Assembly (NCBI GenBank): GCA_002356455.1
Contig: AP017968.1
Span: 1,860,001 to 1,924,000 of the forward strand
Direction: 5' to 3'
Source: Fusobacterium varium
Lineage (GTDB): Bacteria; Fusobacteriota; Fusobacteriia; Fusobacteriales; Fusobacteriaceae
DNA length: 64,000 nt
Positions 44,039-52,829 of the stretch are shown piece by piece. Below the pieces are notes generated by a model. That model was not told the DNA's origin, made no database searches, and worked only from the letters and a program-made list of their open reading frames with translations. Position numbers and translations under genes: made by a program. Position 1 is the stretch's first letter; the number at the start of each line of letters is the position of its first letter.

Positions 44039-44719
44039 TTATATAATATCTTCTGCATTTATTTCTTTTACTGCTCCAAGTTCTAGGGTATCTAAATTTA
44101 ATTTTCCAAATGATATTCTCTTTAAAAATATCACTTTATTTCCAACTGCTTCCAGCATTTTCTTTACTTGATGAAATTTTCCCTCTTTTATAGTTAGATG
44201 TATTTTGTTTAAATCTATCTTTAATGCCTTTGCTGGCATTGTAATATAACCACCTATATCTACTCCATTTCTTAGTTTTATTAAATCTTCTTCTGAAATA
44301 TTTTTTTCAAGTTCAGCATAATAAGTTTTTTCTACATGATTTTTGGGAGACAGCAGTTTATGGTTTAATGCTCCATCATTTGTCAGCAGCAAAAGTCCTT
44401 CTGTATCTTTATCCAATCTTCCTACAGGAACTAAATCTTTCTTTATTACCCAATCAGGCAGCAGCTCCATAACTGTCTGTTCTCTACTATCTTCCACAGC
44501 TGTTATATATCCTGCTTTTTTATTTAATATATAATATCTGAATTTTTTATATTCAAGTTTTCTTTCCTGATAAAAAACTTCATCAGAATTCTCTTTTATA
44601 TTCATTTGTGGATTATTGGCAATTATTCCATTTACAGCTATTTCTCCTGTACTAAGGATTTCTTTGACTTCTCTTCTGCTTCCCAGTCCACATTCTGTTA
44701 AAAATTTATCTAATCTCAT
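44039..44719 (-). CDS. RsuA-family 16S rRNA pseudouridine synthase
   Basis: A 226-residue RluB/RsuA-type pseudouridine synthase. It has an N-terminal S4 RNA-binding domain (MRLDKFLTECGLGSRREVKE) and a catalytic domain with the conserved Asp in VGRLDKDTEGLLLLTNDG. The KTYYAELE and EGKFHQVKKMLEAVGN segments match the family. E. coli RsuA modifies U516 of 16S rRNA. TGGAGGAAC precedes the ATG. It lies 42 bases upstream of the recombinase on the same strand. Confidence 0.9.
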   Translation of the reverse strand: MRLDKFLTECGLGSRREVKEILSTGEIAVNGIIANNPQMNIKENSDEVFYQERKLEYKKFRYYILNKKAGYITAVEDSREQTVMELLPDWVIKKDLVPVGRLDKDTEGLLLLTNDGALNHKLLSPKNHVEKTYYAELEKNISEEDLIKLRNGVDIGGYITMPAKALKIDLNKIHLTIKEGKFHQVKKMLEAVGNKVIFLKRISFGKLNLDTLELGAVKEINAEDII

Positions 44720-44763
44720 TGTTCCTCCAATTAAATATTCTTAGTTAAATACTAACATATTAT

Positions 44764-44792
44764 TTGACAAGTTTCAAATTTCCTTTTAAAAT
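44764..44792 (+). promoter_or_regulatory. promoter of the 44.85 kb hypothetical gene
   Basis: TTGACA (44764-44769), a 17-base spacer and TAAAAT (44787-44792). A second TATAAT at 44807-44812 lies close downstream. Both precede the start chosen for the gene at 44854. Confidence 0.7.
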
Positions 44793-44853
44793 CTTCCTAT
44801 AAATGTTATAATTTATGCAAGATTATTTTGAAAAGATAGGAGATTCAAAAACA

Positions 44854-45396
44854 ATGATAAATTTTGCTAAAATTGATGAAATGATTGAAATTATAGAAAA
44901 TAATCAAATTCCAGATGGCATGACATTTAATGAGTATGTCTGTGAATTTTATAATGAAGTAAAAACTATTCCTTTATCTAAATATCTTAGAACTAAAGAT
45001 AAAGTTAAAAGACTTCCTAAGATAATGAACAGTAAAAAAGCTGGTGAAGTTATTCTGGCTAGTGAAAAAGATGAAGAGATTAAAACTTTTTTGAAAAGAA
45101 AAGGATACAAGGAAATTCCTCAGCTTGATTATAAGTCTATTATGCTGTTAAGAAAAACTGATTTATTATCCAATTGGAAAAAAGTATTGCTTTTCTTTGA
45201 AGGAGAAGGAACAGTTGAAGAAATAAACAGCTCTACAAGACCTATTCTCTTGCCACAGGAAGTTGAAAAACTGGAAAGTTATATAAAAGAAGAACTTAAT
45301 ATTAATGAACAAGAGCTTAACTGGCTGTTGAGTAAATTTGAAAAAATGCAGAAAAATAAGATGATTTTAAAATCATTACAGAAATTATCAAGATAA
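44854..45396 (+). CDS. hypothetical protein, 180 residues
   Basis: A soluble, Lys/Glu-rich, mostly helical protein with no signal peptide or membrane segment; I recognise no family. Segments such as MTFNEYVCEFYNEVK and LPQEVEKLESYIKEELNI suggest helical bundles. I chose the ATG at 44854 because AGGAG lies about ten bases upstream; the in-frame ATG at 44815 has no site and sits at the promoter -10/+1 region. It is convergent with the DinB-like gene across a long inverted repeat. Confidence 0.65.
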   Translation: MINFAKIDEMIEIIENNQIPDGMTFNEYVCEFYNEVKTIPLSKYLRTKDKVKRLPKIMNSKKAGEVILASEKDEEIKTFLKRKGYKEIPQLDYKSIMLLRKTDLLSNWKKVLLFFEGEGTVEEINSSTRPILLPQEVEKLESYIKEELNINEQELNWLLSKFEKMQKNKMILKSLQKLSR

Positions 45397-45485
45397 AAAA
45401 AGAGGATAACTCATAAATAGAAATATAATTTTAGTAATATAGTAATCTCTAAAATTAAGTCTCTATTTGAGTTTTATCCTCTTTT
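45396..45485. repeat. 90-base inverted repeat between convergent genes (copy D)
   Basis: The left arm (45396-45434) begins AAAAAGAGGATAA and ends ATTTTAG; the right arm (45449-45485) is its near-complete reverse complement over about 37 bases. The segment AGAAATATAATTTTAG is shared with the left arm of the element at 28848. It overlaps the stop codon of the minus-strand gene at 45484 and can end both transcripts. Confidence 0.8.
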
Positions 45486-46167
45486 AACTTTTGTAATAAT
45501 CTTTTTTTCTGTCAATACTGCTTTTTAAATTATAGCAGTCATTTATATGTCCTATCTGATGTCTAGTTCCAGGCATAAGTATTATTCCTGCAGCATTCTT
45601 TTTTCCCCAGAAATCTAAGAGCCATATTGAATCAGGATGATCAGTGACTCCACCTTCATTTAATATCTTTTCTATACCCTTGCTTTCTGCTTTTCTTTTC
45701 ATATCTTCAAATTTGAGTTTTGAAAATATTGATTGAGTTTGAATACCCACAGCCTTTCTATATTCTTTTAATGCTTCTATATTTATACTTTTGCTTAAGT
45801 CCATTATTTCATCATCAGTCATTGCATTTCCAGTATCATTAACAGATACATTCATTTTTTTCTGCCATTCCTTATTATAAATTTGTTCAGAATTGTTTAC
45901 AAGAATATTAACAGTTAAATCTTCTATTCTTGTGATATGCCAGATATTCCAAGCTATTGTTACATCTTTAGCAGTTGGCATAATTGAAAAATCTTTTGTA
46001 TCAAGAATTTTCCATAATTGATCCATTAGAGTATTGTCGCTATCAGAAAAATGAAGATTTCTGTGCATAGATAAGTAAAGATCTTTTGCTTTATCAAAAG
46101 TTTCTTTTTTTCCTATTAACTCTTTTAATTCTTTTTGCTGTATATTCCATTCTGATGCTATACTCAT
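45484..46167 (-). CDS. DinB-superfamily four-helix protein
   Basis: A 227-residue protein with the DinB/YfiT-like pattern: a first metal-type His in AWNIWHITRIEDLTVNIL near residue 77 and a late His pair in MPGTRHQIGHINDC near 208. These His residues usually bind a metal in this superfamily, whose members include thiol transferases and many uncharacterised stress proteins. AAAGGAG precedes the ATG. Function unknown. Its last residues overlap an inverted repeat. Confidence 0.72.
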   Translation of the reverse strand: MSIASEWNIQQKELKELIGKKETFDKAKDLYLSMHRNLHFSDSDNTLMDQLWKILDTKDFSIMPTAKDVTIAWNIWHITRIEDLTVNILVNNSEQIYNKEWQKKMNVSVNDTGNAMTDDEIMDLSKSINIEALKEYRKAVGIQTQSIFSKLKFEDMKRKAESKGIEKILNEGGVTDHPDSIWLLDFWGKKNAAGIILMPGTRHQIGHINDCYNLKSSIDRKKDYYKS

Positions 46168-46185
46168 AAATTTCTCCTTTTGTAC

Positions 46186-46353
46186 TTATAGTATTTTTGT
46201 GTCTGGTAGCTCATTTCTTAATGTTTCAAATTGCTTTTTATTATAGAACCTTAGAAGCATATCAAGATATTTTAATTTTTTTAATAAAAAAATTGATGTA
46301 ATATCATAATTTTTTCCTTTAAGTATTTCTACTTCATATCTCTTACCTTCCAT
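46186..46353 (-). CDS. small hypothetical protein, 55 residues
   Basis: An open frame starting MEGKRYEVEILKGKNYDITS and ending NELPDTKIL, 18 bases upstream of the DinB-like gene on the same strand. The composition looks coding, but no clear ribosome binding site precedes the ATG, and I recognise no family. It might be a degraded or misjudged gene. Confidence 0.35.
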   Translation of the reverse strand: MEGKRYEVEILKGKNYDITSIFLLKKLKYLDMLLRFYNKKQFETLRNELPDTKIL

Positions 46354-46627
46354 TTATATTCATACTATATTTATACCTTATTTTTCCTCTAACTACAAGT
46401 TTATATATTATAAAGAGGGAAACTTTTTATTTCCCTCTAAAGATTTTTTATTTATATTGAAATTATCAAAGTTGATATTTTATAGTAATTATATAAAAAC
46501 CTTTAAAATATCATTTAGCTATTCTTAAAAAACAATAGAATAGAACACTCAATAATATTATATTAAAAAAGTATTTTTTCTATATTACTTTCTATTCTGC
46601 TATTGTATTCTCTTATGTAATAAGAAT
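46354..46627. other. intergenic region with hairpins
   Basis: No gene is visible. AGAGGGAAA (46414-46422) and TTTCCCTCT (46430-46438) form a perfect 9-base hairpin. A longer stem, CAATAGAATAGAA with TTCTATTCTGCTATTG at about 46531-46605, follows the NTF2-like gene on the minus strand and ends in TTTTTT, so it is a likely terminator for the nfo operon. Confidence 0.6.
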
Positions 46628-46996
46628 TTATTTCATAGAATCTAATTGTTTTTTTGAATCACAAAATACTTGCCATGTTTGAATTTGATTTTCACTGACT
46701 ATAACTTTCCAACAAGCAGGGAATTCCCAGTATTTCTCTTTATTTCCTAAATATGAAGCACTAGCTTTTCCTATAATAACAGAAAATTTATCATTTTCAA
46801 TATAATCATAAATTTCAATAAAATAGTCAGGAAACCAATCAAAATATTCTTGCCAACCTGTTTTCATCTGCTCCTTATTTTCTTTATTTCCATAGGTATC
46901 AATAAAATAAAAATCTTCTGACATCATGTCAACAATAAGTGACAAATCTTGATTATTGATTACTTTAACAAATTTCATTACAATATCTTGCTTCAT
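46628..46996 (-). CDS. NTF2-like/SnoaL-type protein
   Basis: A 122-residue protein with the cone-shaped NTF2-like pattern: an N-terminal helix (VMKFVKVINNQDLSLIVDMM), then DFYFIDTYGN, WQEYFDWFPDYFIEI and a sheet ending WKVIVSENQIQTWQVFCDS. Such proteins bind or convert small hydrophobic molecules; the role is open. It is the last of three minus-strand genes with short gaps (nfo, nitroreductase, this). The ribosome binding site is weak (GAGAGA). Confidence 0.72.
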   Translation of the reverse strand: MKQDIVMKFVKVINNQDLSLIVDMMSEDFYFIDTYGNKENKEQMKTGWQEYFDWFPDYFIEIYDYIENDKFSVIIGKASASYLGNKEKYWEFPACWKVIVSENQIQTWQVFCDSKKQLDSMK

Positions 46997-47014
46997 ATGA
47001 TATCTCTCAACAAT

Positions 47015-47521
47015 TTAAAATTTGTTAAAATGAAGTTTAGCCATATCAACATCAGCATCTGTATAAGCTGGTTTTTCTTCATCTGGATATCCTAAAGCTA
47101 TCATATTATGTACTTTTAATTCTGATGGAGCTCCAAGTATTTTTCTTATATTTTCATCTGTTGGATTTCCTTCAGTATCTACTTTTTCTTTAGTTTGTAT
47201 CCAGCATGATCCAAGTCCAAGTTCATGTGCTTTTAATTGAATTATTGTACTGGCAATAGCACAGTCATCATCCCAAGTAGGATTTTCATGTCCAAATATA
47301 ACTATCATAAGAGGTGCTTCAGCAGCAAATCCAGCTCCACTTTCTTTTGATACAGATAGTTTTTTTATTATCTCTTTATCATCTATTACAACATATTCAT
47401 ATGGCCTTCTATTTCTTCCGCTTGGAGATACTAAAGCAGTTTTCATAAGTTCCATAACCACTTCTTTCTCTACTTTTTTTTCTTTAAATTTTCTTATTGT
47501 TCTTCTGCTTAAAAAATCCAT
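47015..47521 (-). CDS. nitroreductase family protein
   Basis: A 168-residue FMN-dependent nitroreductase-fold oxidoreductase. The N-terminal SRRTIRKFKEKKVEKEVV motif, SPSGRNRRPYEYVVI, APLMIVIFGH, the segment around DCAIASTIIQLKAHELGLGSCW (here quoted in part as LKAHELGLGSCW) and MIALGYPDEEKP are typical. AAGGAGG precedes the ATG. It lies 19 bases after nfo. The substrate cannot be inferred. Confidence 0.88.
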   Translation of the reverse strand: MDFLSRRTIRKFKEKKVEKEVVMELMKTALVSPSGRNRRPYEYVVIDDKEIIKKLSVSKESGAGFAAEAPLMIVIFGHENPTWDDDCAIASTIIQLKAHELGLGSCWIQTKEKVDTEGNPTDENIRKILGAPSELKVHNMIALGYPDEEKPAYTDADVDMAKLHFNKF

Positions 47522-47540
47522 ATATATTCCTCCTTAAAAT

Positions 47541-48413
47541 TTATTTTATAAGACTATATAAAAGGTTTATTTCCTCTTTCCAGATAGAACTATCTATAGT
47601 TTCTAATATAATGGGAATATTATCAAATCTTTCATCATTCATAAATCTTTCGAAAAATTCCATTCCCAGTATACCTTTTCCAATGCTGTCATGCCTATCT
47701 TTTCTACTTCCTGTATCAAATTTAGAATCATTCAGATGAACTCCTTTAAGATATTTAAATCCAACATATTTTTCAAATTCATCCATAGTTTTTTTATAGC
47801 CAATTTCATCTTTTAATTCATATCCTGCTGTAATTGTATGGCAGGTATCAATACATGCACCTATTCTTTCTTTACTTTTTACTTTTTCAATAATTTTTCC
47901 TAAATGCTCAAATTTATATCCCATATTAGAACCTTGTCCAGATGTATTCTCTAATACTATAACTATATTTTCTGTAGCTTCAATAGCTTTATTTATACAA
48001 TCTGCTATATTATTGATACATTCATCTTCAGATATTTCATTTAAATGACTTCCTGGATGAGTATTCAGGTATTTTAGTCCTAACTGGTCACATCTTTTTA
48101 TTTCTTCAATAAAAGCATTGAGTGATTTTTCTCTTTTTTCTTCATCTTTTGTACCTAAGTTTATGAGGTAGCTGTCATGTGGAAGAATATATTCGCTAGT
48201 ATAGCCGTTTTCCTTTAAAGCTTTTTTAAATTTTTCTATATCTTCATCAGTTAATGGTTTAGCTTCCCATCTTCTCTGATTTTTAACAAACATTCCAAAA
48301 GCTCTGGCTCCAATTTCTTTTGCATTTTTAGGAGCATTAAATGGACCTCCAACTGTACTGACATGAGCACCAATAAACTTTCTTTTTATTTTTTCTTCTC
48401 TTGTTATTTCCAT
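47541..48413 (-). CDS. nfo: deoxyribonuclease IV (endonuclease IV)
   Basis: A 290-residue AP endonuclease of the EndoIV family; E. coli Nfo is 285. It incises DNA at abasic sites. Metal-binding motifs are in order: FIGAHVSTVGG, LNTHPGSHL, VLENTSGQGSN, CIDTCHTITAGY and VHLNDSKFDTGSRKDRHDSIG. The ATG at 48413 has GAAAGGA upstream; the in-frame ATG at 48443 lacks a site. It is the first gene of a three-gene operon. Confidence 0.93.
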   Translation of the reverse strand: MEITREEKIKRKFIGAHVSTVGGPFNAPKNAKEIGARAFGMFVKNQRRWEAKPLTDEDIEKFKKALKENGYTSEYILPHDSYLINLGTKDEEKREKSLNAFIEEIKRCDQLGLKYLNTHPGSHLNEISEDECINNIADCINKAIEATENIVIVLENTSGQGSNMGYKFEHLGKIIEKVKSKERIGACIDTCHTITAGYELKDEIGYKKTMDEFEKYVGFKYLKGVHLNDSKFDTGSRKDRHDSIGKGILGMEFFERFMNDERFDNIPIILETIDSSIWKEEINLLYSLIK

Positions 48414-48591
48414 ATCATTCCTTTCTATATGAATCTTTTCCATATATATTATACTATTTTATGCATTAAAATAAAAGAGATGATTAATATTATAATAAAT
48501 TTTAAAAATAAAGTGATAAATAAAAAGAAATCTATTTTTATTGCGAATACTTATATTGTAAGAAAAACATTTAATAACAGGAGGAAATTAT

Positions 48592-49038
48592 ATGAAAATG
48601 AAAAAATTAAACTATATTATTGCAGGTTCTCTTTTATCAGCTTTAGCACTTGCTGGATGTGGAAATGACAAGCCTAATCAGGAAGTGCAAAAACTTATGG
48701 CAGAAACTCAAAAAGATTTTGCAGTTTTTCAAGAAAGTATTGTTAAAGATTCTACTATGACTGAAGCTCAAGCAGAAGATAAAATTCAAAAATTATTAGC
48801 TGAAATTCAAACTAAAGAAGAAGCTGTGAAAAAAGAAATAGCTGGTATAAAAAATAAAGCTGAACAGGAAAAATTAACTCAAGAAATGGAAAAAACTTTT
48901 AGTACAATGAAAGAAAATCTTATATCACTTGAAAAGAAAATAAAAACTCCTACTCCTAATCCATATGAAGAACAAGTAGAAGTACAAGAAATAGAAACTG
49001 TAGAAGGAACTAATGATGGACAGGCACAAGCTAACTAA
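48592..49038 (+). CDS. small helical lipoprotein
   Basis: A 148-residue lipoprotein with a signal ending ALALAGCGND (Cys 23) and a mature part of about 110 residues that looks fully helical and coiled-coil prone (KIQKLLAEIQTKEEAVKKEI), followed by a Pro/Glu/Gln-rich tail. I recognise no family. AGGAGG precedes the ATG. It is a single gene ending in a perfect palindromic terminator. Confidence 0.75.
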   Translation: MKMKKLNYIIAGSLLSALALAGCGNDKPNQEVQKLMAETQKDFAVFQESIVKDSTMTEAQAEDKIQKLLAEIQTKEEAVKKEIAGIKNKAEQEKLTQEMEKTFSTMKENLISLEKKIKTPTPNPYEEQVEVQEIETVEGTNDGQAQAN

Positions 49039-49144
49039 TTATTAGTGAAAAAATACAATTTTAATATGATGATTTGTAATTTAAAATATCTTTATTTCTA
49101 TTGATTATAATTTATACTGATGAGTTCAAATAAATTTAAAATAT

Positions 49145-49172
49145 AAAAAGCTCTCAATATTGAGAGCTTTTT
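49145..49172. terminator. 28-base perfect palindromic terminator
   Basis: AAAAAGCTCTCAAT is followed by its exact reverse complement. It separates the convergent lipoprotein and hypothetical genes and works on both strands. Confidence 0.9.
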
Positions 49173-49458
49173 ATATGGTATTTATTAAATAAGAAACAAT
49201 TTCTTTATCTTTTCCTGTAAGCATAACAAGGATTCCACCATTTTTATTTGAATCTTTAATTACTAATGGATTTCCAGCTTTTCCTTCTTCAAGGTAATGA
49301 AAGAATTTAATTTTTTCAATTATCAATTCTTCCATATTAGATATATTATTTATTTTATAATCTCTTTTTAAATCATTTAATTCTTTTTCAAAATTTTCTA
49401 ATGTAAATTCAAAGTTACTCTCTGTATGATTTTTAACTTTTGTTATTTTTACAACCAT
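49171..49458 (-). CDS. hypothetical protein, 95 residues
   Basis: A small soluble protein with no signal or membrane segment. It reads as a mix of helix (FEKELNDLKRDYKINN) and strands (NPLVIKDSNKNGGILVML). I recognise no family. The ATG has only AGGTGATGTG as possible binding site. Its stop overlaps the palindromic terminator of the convergent lipoprotein gene. Confidence 0.55.
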   Translation of the reverse strand: MVVKITKVKNHTESNFEFTLENFEKELNDLKRDYKINNISNMEELIIEKIKFFHYLEEGKAGNPLVIKDSNKNGGILVMLTGKDKEIVSYLINTI

Positions 49459-49817
49459 GGCACATCACCTATTCTGAAATTTTTTATATTTTATACTAGT
49501 ATCAAACAGTAAAGTTTACTAATTTCCCAAATATATAAATGTTAACAGTATGATACCATTTTTTTTCACTTTTGTAAATAATATCAAAATATTTGATTAC
49601 ATTTTTTCTGAAAATTTATAGAGAAAAATCTTACTTTAAAGAATATTATTTATGTTTTAAAAAAACAAAAATATTTTTCGACTATTTTTCAAATAATATT
49701 TTATCAGAACATAGTAATTCAAATAAAGATAAAGAAATTGAATTAAGTTATTGACTTAATATTATAATTAGTGTAAAAATATAGGTAGAAGTATCCAACT
49801 ATTCAAAAGGAGAAAAG
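49459..49817. other. AT-rich region upstream of the ROK gene
   Basis: About 360 bases without a gene. TTGACT near 49752 with a 17-base spacer to TAAAAA gives a possible promoter for the plus-strand ROK gene. Otherwise I see only A/T runs. Confidence 0.45.
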
Positions 49818-50984
49818 ATGGAAATAATTTATCAAAAAAGAGAAAAACTCAGAAATGAAAACAGAACTTTTAAATTTTTGGTAGAGGTAAGAGAGTTCAG
49901 CAAATTGGAGATATCTCAATATTTGAATATCAGTATTCCAACAGTTACAAAAATATTAGAGAGATTTTTGACAAACAAACTTATATATGAAACAGGGACT
50001 AATAACGGTAAACTTGGAAGAAAAGCAGTGAAATACCAATTTAATCCTAATGCTTATTTTTCTATTGGGATTAAAGTAGAAATGAATCATATATCTATGG
50101 TTTTAATAAACCTTGATGGTAAAATATTGAAACAAACTGTTGTTAAAGAAGAATTCATTAACAGTGAAAATTTCGTTTTTCTGGTTATAAATGAATTGAA
50201 AAAGTTTTTGTGGGAATTTGATAAAAAAGAATTTATAAAAGGAATAGGGATAGTTCTTCCAGGGATAGTAGATCCTGAAAATAACATGATAAAATTAGGT
50301 GGCAATTTTACACTTTTAAATCAAGATATGAAAGAAATAGAAGAAGAATTTGATCTTCCAATATTTCTGGAAAATGAGGCAAATGCTGGAGCTATAGGAG
50401 AATACATAGTTAACCACTCTGAACTTCAAACTAAAAAAAATATTCTTTTTGTATCAATAGATACTGGTATAGGTTCTGGAATTATAGTAGAAGATCAGTT
50501 ATATAGAGGAAAAGGAAATAAATCTGGTGAAATAGGACATATTCCAATAATACCAAATGGAAATAAATGTGTTTGTGGCAGTGAAGGATGTTTTGAACAA
50601 TATTGCTCTAATTTAGCTTTAATGAAAGAATTCGAAAAAGAGTTCCAATGTGAAATAAAAGATTATGAAGATATTTTTCAAGAGAAATTCTTAGGAAATG
50701 AAAGAGGTAAGAAAATAATAGAAAGATATACATGGATTCTGGCCTTAGGAATAAAAACTGCTTTAATGATGTTAAATTCTGATAAAATAATTATTGGAGG
50801 AAAAATTTCTGACCATAAAGAGCATTTTGAGCCTTTGCTTAAAGAGATAATTTTTTCAAATAATATTTTCAGTAATGATACTAATATACTTGAATTCTCA
50901 TCTCTTTCTGACAATGCTAATTTATTGGGAGCAGCATTTATTCCATTAGGGGAATTCTATAAAACTTATAATGAAGATATGTAG
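49818..50984 (+). CDS. ROK family protein (NagC/XylR-type repressor or sugar kinase)
   Basis: A 388-residue ROK protein with an N-terminal winged helix (LEISQYLNISIPTVTKILERFL), so a transcriptional regulator of the NagC/XylR/Mlc type is more likely than a pure kinase. The ROK core is intact: the phosphate-1 region VEMNHISMVLINLDGKIL, the FLENEANAGAIGEY segment with catalytic Asp-like positions altered, and the zinc motif EIGHIPIIPNGNKCVCGSEGC followed by FEQYC (given in two parts here). AAAGGAG precedes the ATG. No sugar genes are adjacent, so the effector is unknown. Confidence 0.88.
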   Translation: MEIIYQKREKLRNENRTFKFLVEVREFSKLEISQYLNISIPTVTKILERFLTNKLIYETGTNNGKLGRKAVKYQFNPNAYFSIGIKVEMNHISMVLINLDGKILKQTVVKEEFINSENFVFLVINELKKFLWEFDKKEFIKGIGIVLPGIVDPENNMIKLGGNFTLLNQDMKEIEEEFDLPIFLENEANAGAIGEYIVNHSELQTKKNILFVSIDTGIGSGIIVEDQLYRGKGNKSGEIGHIPIIPNGNKCVCGSEGCFEQYCSNLALMKEFEKEFQCEIKDYEDIFQEKFLGNERGKKIIERYTWILALGIKTALMMLNSDKIIIGGKISDHKEHFEPLLKEIIFSNNIFSNDTNILEFSSLSDNANLLGAAFIPLGEFYKTYNEDM

Positions 50985-51062
50985 AAATATTTTGTAATAT
51001 TATTAAATATAATAAATTTTAATTAGAGGTGATTGGGTGTTAAATAATGAGAGTGTATTCTT

Positions 51063-51106
51063 CCTATAATTAGGAAGGATTAAGATCCCTTTCTATTATA
51101 GGTTTT
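51063..51106 (+). terminator. hairpin after the ROK gene
   Basis: CCTATAATTAGGAAGG (51063-51078) pairs with CCCTTTCTATTATAGG (51087-51102) with few mismatches, then TTTTG. It lies 78 bases past the ROK stop and before the next gene. It could also form part of the leader of that gene. Confidence 0.6.
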
Positions 51107-51147
51107 GATAAAAATTTGCAATCAAAAATATATTTAGTTGGAGGGTA

Positions 51148-51810
51148 ATGTTGAAATTAGAAATAAGATTAGAAGAAAAAAGTGATTACAGAAAAGTTGA
51201 GGAAATGATTAGAGAAGCCTTCTGGAATTTGTACGTTCCAGGAGCTAGTGAACATTTTATACCTTACTATTTAAGAAATTCCAAAATAACCATTCCTGAA
51301 CTTAATTTTGTGGCAGTTAAAGATGGAGAAATAGTTGGGCAGATTTTTTATACAAGAGCTGAAGTAAGAAATAAAAATGGAAATAGTCATAAGATTTTAA
51401 ATTTTGGACCTCTGTGTGTTAGTCCTAAGTACCGTAATCTCGGAATAGGAAAAGCTTTAATAGAGCACAGCAAAAAAATTGCTGCTGAAATGGGATATAA
51501 AGGAATAGCTATATATGGATATCCTTCCTATTATACTAAAATTGGATTTCAAAGTGCTGCTAAATTTGGAATAGCAAGAGCTGATGGTGTTTTTGTTAAA
51601 GCACTTTTAGCTATGGAATGTTATCCTGGTTCTCTTAAAGGAATTTCTGGAAATCTCCATGAATTTTTAAGTGATATTCCATTTGGAGGAGATGAATTTT
51701 TAGAGTATGAATCAACATTTCCGCTAAAAGAAAAAAAATATGAACCATCACAAGATATATTTGCAGAAATGGCAAATAAACTGGAAGATCCAGAAAATAT
51801 AAAAATTTAA
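51148..51810 (+). CDS. GNAT acetyltransferase, YhbS-like
   Basis: A 220-residue acetyltransferase of the YhbS-like subgroup. Segments are RLEEKSDYRKVEEMIREAF, FVAVKDGEIVGQIFYT, FGPLCVSPKYRNLGIGKALIEH with the acetyl-CoA loop R-x-x-G-I-G-K-A, and YPSYYTKIGFQ. The GGAGG site lies only three bases before the ATG at 51148 and six before the TTG at 51151, so the start may be that TTG. The residues after 160 form an extra C-terminal part. Confidence 0.87.
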   Translation: MLKLEIRLEEKSDYRKVEEMIREAFWNLYVPGASEHFIPYYLRNSKITIPELNFVAVKDGEIVGQIFYTRAEVRNKNGNSHKILNFGPLCVSPKYRNLGIGKALIEHSKKIAAEMGYKGIAIYGYPSYYTKIGFQSAAKFGIARADGVFVKALLAMECYPGSLKGISGNLHEFLSDIPFGGDEFLEYESTFPLKEKKYEPSQDIFAEMANKLEDPENIKI

Positions 51811-51827
51811 ATAGTTTAAAAATAATT

Positions 51828-51864
51828 ATATCAAAAGGGCAGTTAAAAACTGCCCTTTTGATAT
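51828..51864. terminator. 37-base palindromic bidirectional terminator
   Basis: ATATCAAAAGGGCAGTT (51828-51844) and its exact reverse complement (51848-51864) flank a 3-base AAA loop. It sits between convergent genes. The GGGCAGTTAAA part is shared with the palindrome at 24124-24155. Confidence 0.9.
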
Positions 51865-51870
51865 ATAAGA

Positions 51871-52815
51871 TTAAAAATTATGTATAAATCCTAAAACTAT
51901 CATGTCATAATAATAGTTTTTATTTATATATCCCTGATATTTTACATTGACTAGAAAATCTGGGTCAATATAATACCCCATACCTATACTAATCATTCCA
52001 GTATCTCTTGATACTTCTAATGCCTTTATTTTCCCGGAATCTGTAATAAATCTTTTTCTATCTGCAAATTCATAAGACCATTCTGCATTTCCTGTAAATA
52101 GAAACTTATCTCCCATTTCTTTAGAATACATAACCCCAGCATTTCCACTTCCTATTCTTTCATTGGAAGTAGATATTCCATCATGACCTTTGGTAGTATA
52201 TTGATTCCATCCAAGCCCTAAATAAGGATAAAGCAGTGACTTTTCTCCAAGTTCAAAAAAGTAGCCTCCCTCTGCTCCCAGAGAATAATTTTTAGTTCTG
52301 TAAACTATATTAGAAATATTTTTGCTTCTTAAGATATTTCTACTTTCATCATATCCAGCTCTTCCAATGAAAAGCCAGTTATCTTTATTATAAGCAATAT
52401 AAGTATTTAATCCATAAGTTCTTATTTTCTGGTCACTATCAAGAGAATCATCAAATTCCGCTCTTGACTTTATATATCCAAAACTCATTCCAGTCATTAA
52501 ATCAGGATTTGACAAGAATGTACTGTTAGTAGCCATTAAAAAACCTTTAATTTTTGCATCATAATCAGTATTATAATCATCTTTATCATAATTAGATTTA
52601 ATTTTTCCTATACCTTCAATGTATTGAGAGCTTCCACTATAACCTCTTCTGTTCATTTTTTTGAACATTACACTTTCTCTGAACTGGCTGCTCCCTCTAT
52701 CAGTTATTATTTTTCCATTTATTTCCGAAAGATTGGTTTGAAGATCATGAGTTCCTCCAAATAAGCCAGCAGAAACAGCTGCAAATACCAAAGGCAGTAT
52801 TTTTTTAATTTTCAT
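51871..52815 (-). CDS. autotransporter-type outer-membrane beta-barrel protein
   Basis: A 314-residue protein with a signal peptide (about 20 residues, ending SAGLFGG) and a C-terminal domain of about 260 residues with the alternating pattern of an autotransporter beta-barrel, ending in Phe (VLGFIHNF), as expected for BAM-dependent outer-membrane proteins. There is no passenger domain beyond about 40 residues. Such passenger-less barrels are common in fusobacteria. It is the last gene of a four-gene minus-strand run (after the BI-1 gene by 14 bases). Confidence 0.8.
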   Translation of the reverse strand: MKIKKILPLVFAAVSAGLFGGTHDLQTNLSEINGKIITDRGSSQFRESVMFKKMNRRGYSGSSQYIEGIGKIKSNYDKDDYNTDYDAKIKGFLMATNSTFLSNPDLMTGMSFGYIKSRAEFDDSLDSDQKIRTYGLNTYIAYNKDNWLFIGRAGYDESRNILRSKNISNIVYRTKNYSLGAEGGYFFELGEKSLLYPYLGLGWNQYTTKGHDGISTSNERIGSGNAGVMYSKEMGDKFLFTGNAEWSYEFADRKRFITDSGKIKALEVSRDTGMISIGMGYYIDPDFLVNVKYQGYINKNYYYDMIVLGFIHNF

Positions 52816-52829
52816 TCAATTCCTCCAGA

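Noticed and set aside
50985-51147. Possible riboswitch before the YhbS-like acetyltransferase
   Set aside because: The only firm structure is one hairpin that works as a terminator for the upstream ROK gene; no known aptamer motif was recognised.
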